Of a stretch of 64,000 nt of DNA, positions 32,060 to 40,520 are shown piece after piece. The notes below the pieces were generated by a model that saw nothing but the letters and a program-made list of their open reading frames with translations, was not told the DNA's origin and made no database searches. This DNA is from Thermococcus sp. 2319x1 (GTDB lineage: Archaea; Methanobacteriota_B; Thermococci; Thermococcales; Thermococcaceae). Each line of letters opens with the position of its first letter. Position 1 is the stretch's first letter. Made by a program: the position numbers and the translations under genes. Location: the NCBI RefSeq assembly GCF_001484685.1, contig NZ_CP012200.1, positions 242,321 to 306,320 of the forward strand, written 5' to 3'.

Positions 32060-33048
32060 CCTTTAAGCTCTTCTGGAATGCTCAGACCTTTCTCTTCATA
32101 GTACTTTATTGCTCCGGGGTGCAGTGGTATGCTCATACCGTCAAGGGCTGTTTCTAGGCTTATAAGTTGGGCTTTCTGGTGAACTGCCCTAAGTTGGTCG
32201 ACGTTTTCGAACAATATCTTAGTCATCTTGTAAACTGTGTCTTCTGAAAGATCAGCACTCACGGCAAGCATTGCTTTAACGGCTAGGGTTGGGGTGTCCT
32301 CTTCAACACCATTGTAGGTTCCCTTTGGAACTACTTGCCTGACGTAGAATATGTACCCCTGTTGTTTGAGCTTGTTAAGAATGTCATCTGGAATTGGAAG
32401 GACTCTAACCGGTGTCTGGACGGCTATTTGGTTAACTGACGGGGTTGGAATTCCAGAAACAATAACGGCCGCATCAACTTGGCCGAGCTTAAGGCTTTGT
32501 GAAGCCTCGCTGAACTGTTGGTTCACCTTTTCAATGCTGTCCCAAACGCCAGCCGCTCTAAGTACTTGCTCCGCAGCAACGGCGGTTCCGCTTCCTGGGG
32601 CACCTATGGCCACTTTCTTTCCAGCCAGATCTTGAAGTGTTTTAATATCGCTATCTGCCCTAACGATGAATTGCACCGTTTCTGGATAAAGGGCGGCAAC
32701 TCCTCTAATGTTTTTTATTGCTTGCCCTTCGAACATGTAGAGACCGTTGTAGGCATAGTAAGCCACATCGTTCTGGAGGACTGCAGCCTGAGCGGTTCCA
32801 TCTCCAATTGCCTTTGCGTTTGCCACGCTTGCACCGCTTGTAACGGCCTTAGCTGGGACACCATTTTTAGTTAAGATCTCCGCATACTTAGAGCCGAGAG
32901 GGAAGTAAACTCCTCCGGTTCCACCGGTATAGATGGTTATTTCTTGGGCTTGGGTTGTTGTCTGAGTTTGTGTCGCTTTTTGAGTACAGCCCGAAACAAT
33001 CAAACCAAGGGCCAAAACCAATATCAAACCAATTGCTTTCCACTTCAT
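32056..33048 (-). CDS. TAXI-family TRAP transporter solute receptor
   Basis: 330 residues. The lipoprotein signal LIVSGC is followed by a Thr/Gln-rich linker. The mature domain begins ITIYTGGTGGVYFPLGSKYA, the TAXI hallmark, with ASVANAKAIGDGTAQAAVLQ, KVAIGAPGSGTAVAAEQVL and HPGAIKYYEEKG. It should capture a small anionic solute (glutamate or related acids in known cases) for the fused permease. GGGGATGT lies before ATG 33048. The 288-base gap upstream holds its promoter and shows no gene. Confidence 0.9.
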   Translation of the reverse strand: MKWKAIGLILVLALGLIVSGCTQKATQTQTTTQAQEITIYTGGTGGVYFPLGSKYAEILTKNGVPAKAVTSGASVANAKAIGDGTAQAAVLQNDVAYYAYNGLYMFEGQAIKNIRGVAALYPETVQFIVRADSDIKTLQDLAGKKVAIGAPGSGTAVAAEQVLRAAGVWDSIEKVNQQFSEASQSLKLGQVDAAVIVSGIPTPSVNQIAVQTPVRVLPIPDDILNKLKQQGYIFYVRQVVPKGTYNGVEEDTPTLAVKAMLAVSADLSEDTVYKMTKILFENVDQLRAVHQKAQLISLETALDGMSIPLHPGAIKYYEEKGLSIPEELKG

Positions 33049-33336
33049 TTTTTACATCCCCTTTTTTATACATTCAAAATATATTACAGCATTTGCCTCA
33101 TTATATACTTTACGGTTGTAAACTTTTACCTATCTGTAAATCATTAGTTTTTGAGTATTCCGGTCTGTTATTGAAAATTTTCTGGAAATTTATTCACTTA
33201 AATCAAGATAACACATTTAAGAGAGTGCCTTTAAAAGAACTTACCTCTTTTCCATGTCATATGTAGGGCTGAATGATTTTGATGGCAGAACGTTAAGGTT
33301 TTTATGCTAAAACTCAATGCTCCATAGGGGATAAGG

Positions 33337-34155
33337 ATGAAGGTTATAATGACGACCAGCGTTGATTTAGCATCCATGAACATTAGGCATAAGCTGATTG
33401 AGCATTTTGGATTTCGAGAGACAGAGCAGAAATTCGATGGAACTCAAGTTTATCATTGGAAAGACACTGTGTTATTAACAACTGACAGGGAAATGATATA
33501 CTATGATCATCTCGACAGGGAGATAACAAACCAGCTAAACATAACCCCAGAGATAATAATTTTCGCATCTAGGCATTCAAGTCAGCAAAAGCTTCCGGCT
33601 TTAACGACCCATGTAACTGGAAACTGGGGAAAGGCCATTTATGGGGGAAAAGATGAAAGCTTGGCTATTGCAGAACCCAGGGCAATGAAGCTTGCACTTC
33701 TAAAGTTGCGTGAATTAAACACCCTGGGGTGGACTGTATGCTACGAGGCAACACACCATGGGCCAAGTGAGCTTGGAGTGCCTTCCCTTTTTATAGAGAT
33801 TGGCTCCAGCAAAGAGGAATGGAAAAACGAGGAAGCCGGAGAGATAATTGCAGAGACGATTTTATACGTGCTGGAAAATTATCAAAAAAGCAAATTCAAA
33901 ACTGCAATTGGGATTGGTGGGGGGCATTACGCTCCCAAACAAACAAAAAAAGCGCTGACCTCTGATATTGCTTTTTCCCACATAGCCGCAAAATATGCGC
34001 ATCCGCTGTCTAAGGAAATGCTCCTCAAGGCCATAAAAAGAACTTCGGGAGAAGTTAATGCCATCTACGTCGACTGGAAAGGGAGCAAAGGAGAAACAAG
34101 GCAGATTGCAAGGGATTTAGCTGAAGAACTGGGCTTAGAATTTATCAAAGACTAA
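33337..34155 (+). CDS. dtdA: D-aminoacyl-tRNA deacylase (GEK1/DTD2 type)
   Basis: 272 residues. Signature segments are [40 protein letters not shown] and [16 protein letters not shown], typical of the archaeal and plant DTD2 family, a Zn-dependent enzyme unrelated to bacterial DTD. It hydrolyses D-amino acids wrongly attached to tRNA. A promoter-like TTTTTATGC lies about 40 bases upstream of ATG 33337. It stands alone ahead of ftsZ. Confidence 0.92.
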   Translation: MKVIMTTSVDLASMNIRHKLIEHFGFRETEQKFDGTQVYHWKDTVLLTTDREMIYYDHLDREITNQLNITPEIIIFASRHSSQQKLPALTTHVTGNWGKAIYGGKDESLAIAEPRAMKLALLKLRELNTLGWTVCYEATHHGPSELGVPSLFIEIGSSKEEWKNEEAGEIIAETILYVLENYQKSKFKTAIGIGGGHYAPKQTKKALTSDIAFSHIAAKYAHPLSKEMLLKAIKRTSGEVNAIYVDWKGSKGETRQIARDLAEELGLEFIKD

Positions 34156-34288
34156 CAAAAGAAGCGAAATGCTTAAAGCTTTAAAAGTACACATTTAAAT
34201 ATCGGCTGAACTAATTTGGCTAAGGTTTATATATGTAGAGAATGTGAAAAAACATTTAGAACTGTTACCGATATGGGAGGGTGAAAAG

Positions 34289-35410
34289 ATGTTGAAACTA
34301 ATTGAAAACGCGATAGAAAGGACCTCCGTCGGGGCAAATGCTCCACTTGAAGTACAAGCTCCATCTTCTGACATTGATGAGGAGCTTAAGAGAATATTAG
34401 AGCAAGTGCAGGCAAAGATATATGTCATCGGTGTCGGTGGTGCGGGCTGTAACACCGTTAATAGAATGATGGATGTTGGAATTCAAGGTGCCAAGATAAT
34501 TGCTGTTAATACCGATGCTCAGGATCTTTTAAAGATAAAAGCTCACAAAAAGATACTCATTGGTAAAGAGCTTACGAGAGGACTTGGTGCTGGGAACAAC
34601 CCAAAAGTTGGCGAAGAGGCTGCAAAAGAAAGCGAGAGGGATATTAGAGATGCTCTTGAAGGAGCCGACATGGTCTTCATAACCTGCGGTCTTGGAGGGG
34701 GAACCGGAACCGGTGCCGCCCCAATAGTTGCAGAGCTGGCAAAAAAGATGGGTGCTCTAACGGTTTCTGTAGTAACGCTTCCATTTACCGTTGAAGGCAT
34801 AAGGAGAATTAAAAACGCTGAATATGGTCTTGAGAGACTTAGAAAGAACAGCGATACTGTCATAGTCATTCCGAACGACAAGCTTATGGAAGTTGCGCCC
34901 AATTTGCCAATTCATATGGCATTCAAAGTTGCCGATGAAATTCTTGTTCAGGCTGTTAAGGGCATTACAGAACTAATTACAAAGCCGGGTCTAATTAACC
35001 TTGACTTTGCGGATGTGAAGGCGGTCATGAAAGACGGCGGCGTTGCAATGATTGGTATTGGTGAGAGCGATAGTGAAAAGAGGGCTTTGGAAGCAGCAAC
35101 ACAAGCATTGAACAGCCCATTGCTTGACGTCGACATAAGCGGTGCTAAAGGGGCATTAATAAGCATTGCGGGAAGCGACGTTAAACTCGAGGAAGCCCAG
35201 CAGATAATCGAACTAGTCACCAGCAAGCTTGATCCAGAGGCTCAGGTAATATGGGGAATACAGCTTGATCCAGAACTCGAAAAGAGCATAAGGGTGATGG
35301 TAGTTGTGACCGGAGTCAGCTCTCCATATGCAGTAGTTGAGGAATCTGAAATCTCATATTCCCCAGAGGAAGAAAAGAAAGTTATTAAGCTCGACTTAAC
35401 CGAGCTTTAA
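34289..35410 (+). CDS. ftsZ: cell division protein FtsZ
   Basis: 373 residues. [13 protein letters not shown] is the nucleotide-binding start, [12 protein letters not shown] (about 134-145) the tubulin signature, and [15 protein letters not shown] the T7-loop catalytic region. It forms GTP-dependent filaments at the division site. ATG 34289 after GGGTGA (34280-34285) is chosen over the earlier in-frame start at 34244. TATA-like TTTATATATG at 34227-34236 would give a leader of about 30 bases. SecE and Spt5 follow in the same direction. Confidence 0.95.
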   Translation: MLKLIENAIERTSVGANAPLEVQAPSSDIDEELKRILEQVQAKIYVIGVGGAGCNTVNRMMDVGIQGAKIIAVNTDAQDLLKIKAHKKILIGKELTRGLGAGNNPKVGEEAAKESERDIRDALEGADMVFITCGLGGGTGTGAAPIVAELAKKMGALTVSVVTLPFTVEGIRRIKNAEYGLERLRKNSDTVIVIPNDKLMEVAPNLPIHMAFKVADEILVQAVKGITELITKPGLINLDFADVKAVMKDGGVAMIGIGESDSEKRALEAATQALNSPLLDVDISGAKGALISIAGSDVKLEEAQQIIELVTSKLDPEAQVIWGIQLDPELEKSIRVMVVVTGVSSPYAVVEESEISYSPEEEKKVIKLDLTEL

Positions 35411-35535
35411 ATTTTGTTTTAATTTCTCTGGCTTTTTGTTCTCCCTTAAATTTATAAATAAACTGAGGGGATATAAGCACAACTTTTAAATAGTCGAGGA
35501 ATAGTCAAGTCTGAAAGTCGTGAGGGGTGTTAAAA

Positions 35536-35727
35536 ATGGCAGAGAGCTACACAGAAAAGTTTAAAAACTTCATATCTGAGTCAAAGAGAGTTTTACTTGT
35601 GACCAAAAAGCCAAGTTGGAAGGAGTATAAGCTTGCTGCCAAGATAACGGGCATTGGAATTATTTTAATAGGCTTTATCGGCATGCTTATCCACATTATT
35701 GGTACATTGATAGAAGGTGGAGCATAA
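35536..35727 (+). CDS. secE: preprotein translocase subunit SecE
   Basis: 63 residues. An amphipathic N-terminal helix ([22 protein letters not shown]) is followed by one membrane helix ([20 protein letters not shown]), the archaeal SecE/Sec61-gamma form. It clamps SecY in the membrane. GGGGTG precedes ATG 35536. The secE-spt5-L11 order matches archaeal and bacterial (secE-nusG-rplK) operons. Confidence 0.93.
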   Translation: MAESYTEKFKNFISESKRVLLVTKKPSWKEYKLAAKITGIGIILIGFIGMLIHIIGTLIEGGA

Positions 35728-35744
35728 CTCCCTTGGTGGTAGAA

Positions 35745-36200
35745 ATGGACTCGAAGATATTTGCAGTAAGGGTAACAGTTGGACAGGAAGAGAACACTGC
35801 CAAGCTTATTTACAGTAAGGCAAAGACCTACAACCTGCCTATTAGGGCAATTTTAGCTCCTTCCAAGGTTAAAGGGTATATCTTTGTTGAGGCTGCGGAG
35901 AAAGCAGCGGTGGATGAGGCAATCAGGGGCATCAGACATGCAAAAGGAACCCTACCTAGAGAGATAGCCTTTAGCGAGATAGAGCACTTCCTTGAAGAGA
36001 AACCCGCAGTTAGCGGATTTGAACCTGGAGATATTGTCGAGCTTATTGCCGGTCCGTTTAAGGGAGAAAAGGCTAAGGTTGTCAGAGTTGATGAAGCAAA
36101 AGATGAGGTTGTTGTCGAACTCATCGGAGCTATAGTACCGATCCCCGTTACGGTTAGAGGGGAATACGTTAGGCTTATAAGCAAACGCTCAGAGGAGTAG
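35745..36200 (+). CDS. spt5: transcription elongation factor Spt5 (NusG)
   Basis: 151 residues: a NusG N-terminal domain ([20 protein letters not shown]) and a C-terminal KOW domain ([21 protein letters not shown]). It binds the RNA polymerase clamp with Spt4 and raises processivity. ATG 35745 is chosen because GGTGGT (35735-35740) precedes it; the in-frame upstream start at 35733 is at that site. Followed by L11 after 13 bases. Confidence 0.95.
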   Translation: MDSKIFAVRVTVGQEENTAKLIYSKAKTYNLPIRAILAPSKVKGYIFVEAAEKAAVDEAIRGIRHAKGTLPREIAFSEIEHFLEEKPAVSGFEPGDIVELIAGPFKGEKAKVVRVDEAKDEVVVELIGAIVPIPVTVRGEYVRLISKRSEE

Positions 36201-36213
36201 AGGGGTGAAGAGA

Positions 36214-36705
36214 ATGGCAAAAAAACAAATTGTTGAAGTGTTGGTTGAGGGTGGTAAAGCTACTCCCGGTCCTCCACTGGGTCCAGCAATTGGTCCCCTA
36301 GGGCTGAACGTTAAGCAAGTAGTTGATAAGATAAACGAGGCGACAAAGGATTTTGCGGGAATGCAGGTTCCAGTTAAGATTATTGTAGACCCAGTGACGA
36401 GACAATTTGAGATTGAGGTTGGTACCCCTCCAGTAAGCCAGCTTATAAAGAAGGAGCTTGGCCTTGAGAAAGGTTCAAGTGAGCCAACAAGAAACATTGT
36501 GGGAGATTTAACAATGGAACAGGTTATCAGGATAGCAAAGGCAAAGAAGCAGCAAATGCTTGCAGCTGATCTAAAAGCTGCTGTCAAAGAAGTCATAGGA
36601 ACGGCACTGAGCATGGGAGTTACCGTGGAAGGTAAAGATCCAAGAGAAGTGCAGAAGGAAATAGACGAAGGAGTTTATGACGAAGTATTTGCAAAGGTGG
36701 AGTGA
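36214..36705 (+). CDS. rpl11: 50S ribosomal protein L11
   Basis: 163 residues starting [20 protein letters not shown], with [19 protein letters not shown]. It binds the GTPase-associated centre of 23S rRNA with L10 and L12. GGGGTGA (36202-36208) sets ATG 36214; the in-frame GTG 36205 is inside that site. Separated from L1 by 81 bases that contain a TATA-like AGTTTAAAAAT, so L1 may have its own promoter. Confidence 0.96.
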   Translation: MAKKQIVEVLVEGGKATPGPPLGPAIGPLGLNVKQVVDKINEATKDFAGMQVPVKIIVDPVTRQFEIEVGTPPVSQLIKKELGLEKGSSEPTRNIVGDLTMEQVIRIAKAKKQQMLAADLKAAVKEVIGTALSMGVTVEGKDPREVQKEIDEGVYDEVFAKVE

Positions 36706-36786
36706 GGGAAAAGTTTAAAAATCTCTCCTTTTACGAACTTTTGATTTTCCTTCCAGCTTAAATAAAAAAAGAAGGAGGTCAGAAAA

Positions 36787-37437
36787 ATGGCCTTTGACAG
36801 GCAAAAAATCGTGGAAGCGGTGAAGGAGGCTAAAGCCCGGGCTAAGCCGCGTAACTTCACACAGACCGTCGAAGTGGCAGTAAACCTCAAGGATATTGAC
36901 CTTAAAAAACCTGAAAACAGGTTTAAGCTTGAGGTTGTTTTGCCACACGGTCGTGGGAAGGAGCCAAAAATTGCGGTCATCGCTGATGGTGCCGTTGCCG
37001 AGGCGGCTAAAAAGCTCGGGCTTGATGTGATTAGTGGTGAGGAATTGGAGGAATTGGGGAGCAACCCAAGAGGCGCGAGAAAGATAGCCAAGAAGTATGA
37101 CTTTTTCATAGCAGCTGCTCCTCTAATGCCAAAGATTGGTAGACACCTTGGTAGATACTTAGGTCCAAGAAATAAGATGCCCACGGTAGTTCCACCCACA
37201 GTAACCGACCTTACACCATTTGTTGAAAGGCTTAAAAAGACTGTAGGGATACAGCTCAAAAACAACCCGGTAGTACATGCTCCAGTTGGCACAGAGAACA
37301 TGGACGATGAAAAGCTTGCAGAGAACATTGAAGCAGTGCTTAATGCAATAATAGGAAAGCTCGAAAGAGGAGAGAGCCAAATTAAGTCAGTATACGTCAA
37401 AACAACAATGGGTCCAGCTGTAAAAATAGAGGGGTGA
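36787..37437 (+). CDS. rpl1: 50S ribosomal protein L1
   Basis: 216-residue L1 (uL1), starting [16 protein letters not shown], with [20 protein letters not shown] and the C-terminal [16 protein letters not shown]. It forms the mobile L1 stalk. In methanogens L1 represses its own operon by binding the mRNA; whether that holds here cannot be decided from the short leader. GGAGGTCA (36774-36781) precedes ATG 36787. L10 follows after 5 bases. Confidence 0.96.
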   Translation: MAFDRQKIVEAVKEAKARAKPRNFTQTVEVAVNLKDIDLKKPENRFKLEVVLPHGRGKEPKIAVIADGAVAEAAKKLGLDVISGEELEELGSNPRGARKIAKKYDFFIAAAPLMPKIGRHLGRYLGPRNKMPTVVPPTVTDLTPFVERLKKTVGIQLKNNPVVHAPVGTENMDDEKLAENIEAVLNAIIGKLERGESQIKSVYVKTTMGPAVKIEG

Positions 37438-37442
37438 TATAG

Positions 37443-38459
37443 ATGGCTCATGTCGCTGAGTGGAAGAAGAAGGAAGTTGAAGAACTTGCCAAGCTTATCA
37501 AGAGCTATCCAGTGGTTGCCCTTGTAGACGTGGCAGAGGTTCCAGCTTATCCCTTATCAAAGATGAGAGAAAGCCTTAGAGGCAAAGCCGTGCTTAGGGT
37601 TTCGAGAAACACCCTAATCGAGCTTGCAATTAAAAAAGCCGCTCAGGAGCTCAATAATCCAGATCTTGAAAAGCTTGTTGGTTACATCCAGGGTGGAGCG
37701 GGTATCCTTGTTACAGAAATGAACCCATTTAAGCTTTACAAATTCTTAGAAGAGAGTAAAAAGCCAGCTCCAGCTAAGCCCGGAGTTCCAGCTCCAAGAG
37801 ACATTGTAGTTCCTGCAGGACCAACACCTCTCCCACCAGGACCTCTTGTAGGTGAGATGCAGGCTTTAGGAATTCCCGCAAAGATTGAGAGGGGTAAGAT
37901 TTCGATTCAACAAGACACCGTAGTGCTTAAAGCTGGCGAGATTATAACTCCTCAGCTTGCTAACATTCTTAACCAGTTGGGAATTGAACCCCTTGAAGTG
38001 GGACTTAAGTTGCTCGCCGCTTACGAGGACGGCATTGTTTACACACCGGAAGTCCTTGCAATTGACGAGGAGCAGTACATCAGCATGATTCAACAGGCTT
38101 ATATTTATGCCTTCAACTTGTCCGTAAACGTAGCATACCCAACAAAACAAACAATCGAGGCAATCATCCAGAAGGCATTCCTTGGTGCAAAGAACGTTGC
38201 TGTGGAAGCGGGGTACATTACCAAAGAGACCGCTGGGGACATACTTGGCAGGGCATTCAGAGTTGCATTGCTCATAGCTCAAGAGTTGCCAGAGGAGTTG
38301 CTTGATGAGAAGACCAAAGAACTTTTAAACCAACAAGCACAAGTTATAGCGGCTCAGCCTCAGCCAGCTGAAAAGGCTGAGGAGAAAGTTGAGGAAGAGG
38401 AGGAAGAAGAGGAGAAGGAAGAAGAGGCTCTCGCTGGATTGGGAGCTTTGTTTGGTTGA
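37443..38459 (+). CDS. rpl10: 50S ribosomal protein L10 (P0)
   Basis: 338 residues. The N-terminal rRNA-binding domain ([34 protein letters not shown]) is followed by the archaeal insertion ([20 protein letters not shown]) and long helices that hold L12 dimers. The acidic tail ends [10 protein letters not shown], almost the same as the L12 tail, which recruits translational GTPases. Base of the ribosomal stalk. Confidence 0.96.
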   Translation: MAHVAEWKKKEVEELAKLIKSYPVVALVDVAEVPAYPLSKMRESLRGKAVLRVSRNTLIELAIKKAAQELNNPDLEKLVGYIQGGAGILVTEMNPFKLYKFLEESKKPAPAKPGVPAPRDIVVPAGPTPLPPGPLVGEMQALGIPAKIERGKISIQQDTVVLKAGEIITPQLANILNQLGIEPLEVGLKLLAAYEDGIVYTPEVLAIDEEQYISMIQQAYIYAFNLSVNVAYPTKQTIEAIIQKAFLGAKNVAVEAGYITKETAGDILGRAFRVALLIAQELPEELLDEKTKELLNQQAQVIAAQPQPAEKAEEKVEEEEEEEEKEEEALAGLGALFG

Positions 38460-38506
38460 TGCGCATCAAATAACAAAGAATAAAGATAACTCGGAGGTGT
38501 AAGGAG

Positions 38507-38821
38507 ATGGAGTATGTATACGCTGCTTTATTGTTACACGCCGCTGGTAAGGAAATAACCGAAGAGAACATAAAGGCCGTACTCCAAGCTGCTGGAGTAG
38601 AGGTTGATGAGGCAAGAGTAAAGGCTCTCGTTGCAGCCCTTGAGGGAGTCAACATCGATGAGGTTATAGAAAGGGCTGCAATGCCAGTTGCAGTTGCAGC
38701 TGCTCCAGCTGCAGCCCCAGCTGCTGAGGCTCCTGCAGAGAAAGCTCCGGCAAAAGAGGAAGAGAAAGAAGAGGAGAAGGAAGAAGAGGTTCTTGCTGGA
38801 CTTGGAGCCCTCTTCGGCTGA
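38507..38821 (+). CDS. rpl12: 50S ribosomal protein L12 (P1 type)
   Basis: 104 residues: a helical N-terminal dimerisation domain ([20 protein letters not shown]), an Ala/Pro-rich hinge and an acidic tail ending [10 protein letters not shown]. Several copies bind L10 and recruit elongation factors. GGAGGTG at 38492-38498 and GGAG at 38503-38506 lie upstream of ATG 38507. The last gene of the spt5-L11-L1-L10-L12 unit. The gene ends 15 bp from the convergent dCTP deaminase-like gene. Confidence 0.95.
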   Translation: MEYVYAALLLHAAGKEITEENIKAVLQAAGVEVDEARVKALVAALEGVNIDEVIERAAMPVAVAAAPAAAPAAEAPAEKAPAKEEEKEEEKEEEVLAGLGALFG

Positions 38822-38836
38822 ACTCCCTTCATTTCT

Positions 38837-39343
38837 TTATATTTCAGTTTTTCCTGAGCCGATATTACAACCGGCTTTGGACTTTCTTTTGGATAAAACT
38901 AAGTGCTGGCTTCCCTGATAGCTACCCCTATAGGGGTTGCTTGACGGCTCTTCAAGCCTTATGAATGCTATCTGCACGAACCTCTCTCCGTAGTGGAGGA
39001 CCACTTCTTCTTCGGAGCTGTTGAATAATGCTAACGTAAGGTTCCCATCCCACCCCGGGTCAACCCATGCAAAACTTCCCAAGAGCCCTTCTCTTGCAAA
39101 AGTGCTCCTCAATCTCATGTCTCCCATAACATCATCTGGAAGCTTTACCCTCTCCAAGGTCAGAATTAGAGCATGTCCTTTGGGGGGAATGACTACTTTT
39201 CCCTCTCTTTCCACATCTACAAATTCCCCATTGACCATGGCCTCTTTTCCCACTCTTAGGTCATAGCCTGCCGGCTGAAGGGATTTTTCGTCAAACGGTT
39301 CTATTAGTATCTCCTTTCTAATTTTATGGTCTGGCAGCATCAT
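38837..39343 (-). CDS. dCTP deaminase/dUTPase family protein, probably dUTPase
   Basis: 168 residues. Family motifs are SLQPAGYDLRVG, RLRSTFAREGLLGSFAWVDP and GWDGNLTLALFN. In dCTP deaminases the last motif carries an essential Glu (as in LEF or LEI); here that position is Ala105. The fold and the Arg-Ser motif for triphosphate binding are kept. It more likely hydrolyses dUTP than deaminates dCTP. The C-terminal tail (QGSQHLVLSKRKSKAGCNIG) is a little longer than I expect for the family. GGTGAT precedes ATG 39343. Confidence 0.82.
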   Translation of the reverse strand: MMLPDHKIRKEILIEPFDEKSLQPAGYDLRVGKEAMVNGEFVDVEREGKVVIPPKGHALILTLERVKLPDDVMGDMRLRSTFAREGLLGSFAWVDPGWDGNLTLALFNSSEEEVVLHYGERFVQIAFIRLEEPSSNPYRGSYQGSQHLVLSKRKSKAGCNIGSGKTEI

Positions 39344-39389
39344 TTTATCACCGCAACTTTTATGTAGGCATGCATTATAACTCTTTTGA

Positions 39390-39465
<76 letters not shown>

Positions 39466-39650
39466 TATTCAGGAAACATCGCTTGATAGGAATCTATGCC
39501 GAGAATACCTTATAGAACCAAATATCCTCTCCGAGTGGGTTCATAAAAAGCCGTTAATCAAGCCTAAAATGGAACTTGGATGAGATTTCCTTCGTGGATT
39601 TCTGCCGGATTTGGAGTCCAAAGAAGAATGACTTATTGTTGAGAGAGAAG

Positions 39651-39728
39651 TGGTGGGCCCGGGGGGCTTTGAACCCCCGACCACGCGGTTATGAGCCGCG
39701 CGCTCTGACCAGGCTGAGCTACGGGCCC
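39651..39728 (-). tRNA. tRNA with CAU anticodon, probably tRNA-Ile2 (alternatively elongator tRNA-Met)
   Basis: Acceptor GGGCCCG/CGGGCCC, anticodon stem CGCGG/CCGCG closing CTCATAA, T arm GGGGG-TTCAAAG-CCCCC, discriminator A and encoded CCA. Not an initiator: it lacks the initiator-type acceptor (initiators in archaea begin AGCGGG). The GGGCCCGTAGCTCAG start is that of isoleucine tRNAs, so the C34 is probably converted to agmatidine to read AUA. Nine bases from tRNA-Asn on the same strand. Confidence 0.8.
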
Positions 39729-39736
39729 ACAAAGAC

Positions 39737-39812
39737 TGGCGCCGCCGGCCCGACTTGAACGGGCGACCACCGGATTAACAGTCCGGCGCTCTACCGACTA
39801 AGCTACGGCGGC
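39737..39812 (-). tRNA. tRNA-Asn (anticodon GUU)
   Basis: Acceptor GCCGCCG/CGGCGGC, anticodon stem CCGGA/TCCGG closing CTGTTAA, T arm GCCCG-TTCAAGT-CGGGC, discriminator G and encoded CCA. A minus-strand TATA (GCTTTATAAATTC, 39841-39853) lies about 30 bases upstream. Likely co-transcribed with the CAU tRNA. Confidence 0.95.
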
Positions 39813-39869
39813 ACGAACCCAATCATAGGGAGTATAAGTGAATTTATAAAGCTTACGGTGGCTCTGGGC

Positions 39870-39885
39870 GAAAAGTTTATATACT
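39870..39885 (+). promoter_or_regulatory. tRNA-Thr/tRNA-Pro promoter
   Basis: GAAAAGTTTATATACT, a strong BRE/TATA match with the TATA core at 39876-39884. It places a start near 39909, one base before the tRNA. The same string with one substitution (GAAAAGCTTATATACT) forms the rpoH promoter at 40173-40188. Confidence 0.75.
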
Positions 39886-39909
39886 AACTTAAGCCTTTCT
39901 TCATTCGGT

Positions 39910-39986
39910 GCCCCGGTAGCCTAGCCTGGTGGGGCGGCGGACTTGTAATCCGCAGGCCGCGGGTTCAAATCCCGCCCGGGGCTCCA
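39910..39986 (+). tRNA. tRNA-Thr (anticodon UGU)
   Basis: Acceptor GCCCCGG/CCGGGGC, anticodon stem GCGGA/TCCGC closing CTTGTAA, T arm GCGGG-TTCAAAT-CCCGC, discriminator T and encoded CCA. Followed after 7 bases by tRNA-Pro. Confidence 0.95.
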
Positions 39987-39993
39987 TTGCAAT

Positions 39994-40071
39994 GGGGCCG
40001 TGGGGTAGCTTGGCCTATCCTGCGGGCTTTGGGAGCCCGTGACCCGAGTTCAAATCTCGGCGGCCCCACCA
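39994..40071 (+). tRNA. tRNA-Pro (anticodon UGG)
   Basis: Acceptor GGGGCCG/CGGCCCC, anticodon stem CGGGC/GCCCG closing TTTGGGA, T arm CCGAG-TTCAAAT-CTCGG, encoded CCA. Identical to tRNA-Pro(GGG) at 2443 in the acceptor and D arms, differing in the anticodon arm and one T-stem pair. Confidence 0.95.
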
Positions 40072-40172
40072 TAATAATGATCACCTAAATACATCGATAA
40101 GATGTTAAGGCGTCCAGAAGAGTTCTTAAACTTTACGCAAACAATATAAACCCTCTTTCAGACTAAACTCAC

Positions 40173-40188
40173 GAAAAGCTTATATACT
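40173..40188 (+). promoter_or_regulatory. promoter of the rpoH-rpoB-rpoA operon
   Basis: GAAAAGCTTATATACT with a TATA core at 40180-40188. The expected start near 40213 gives a leader of about 40 bases before GTG 40254. This promoter would drive the long polymerase/ribosomal protein operon to S7. Confidence 0.7.
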
Positions 40189-40253
40189 CAAATTGAAAGC
40201 TGGAGGTAGTGAGAGGGTGTACCTTCTAAAAATTTTAAAGGGGGCAATTCTCT

Positions 40254-40502
40254 GTGACGGCGAAAAAAACCTTTACAATATTTGATCACGTGTTAGTTCC
40301 TGAGCACAGAATCCTCAGCGAAGAAGAAAAAGAAGAGCTGCTTAAGAAGTACAAAGTTAAGCTTTCTCAGTTACCCCAAATCAAAGCAAGCGATCCAGCG
40401 GTTCAGGCCCTTGGTGCCAAGCCCGGGGATGTTATAGAAATAAAGAGGAAAAGCCCTACTGCGGGGGTTTATTACTATTATAGAATTGTTGTGGAAGACT
40501 GA
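40254..40502 (+). CDS. rpoH: DNA-directed RNA polymerase subunit H (Rpo5)
   Basis: 82 residues starting [20 protein letters not shown], matching the C-terminal domain of eukaryotic RPB5, with [20 protein letters not shown]. It sits at the downstream DNA jaw. The start is GTG 40254 with GGGGGCA upstream. It heads the rpoH-rpoB-rpoA1-rpoA2 operon, the usual archaeal order. Confidence 0.96.
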   Translation: MTAKKTFTIFDHVLVPEHRILSEEEKEELLKKYKVKLSQLPQIKASDPAVQALGAKPGDVIEIKRKSPTAGVYYYYRIVVED

Positions 40503-40520
40503 AGTTTTTGAGGTGAGAAA

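Noticed and set aside
33049-33336. Reading frames of up to about 100 codons in the gap before dtdA
   Set aside because: No ribosome site at their starts, unnatural composition, and they run through the TAXI gene's upstream region. I see only promoter sequence here.
39466-39650. Candidate guide RNA in the gap between tRNA-Arg and the CAU tRNA (GGATGAG with flanking TTGGA/TCCAA)
   Set aside because: No D or D' box CTGA at suitable spacing and no rRNA complementarity that I recognise.
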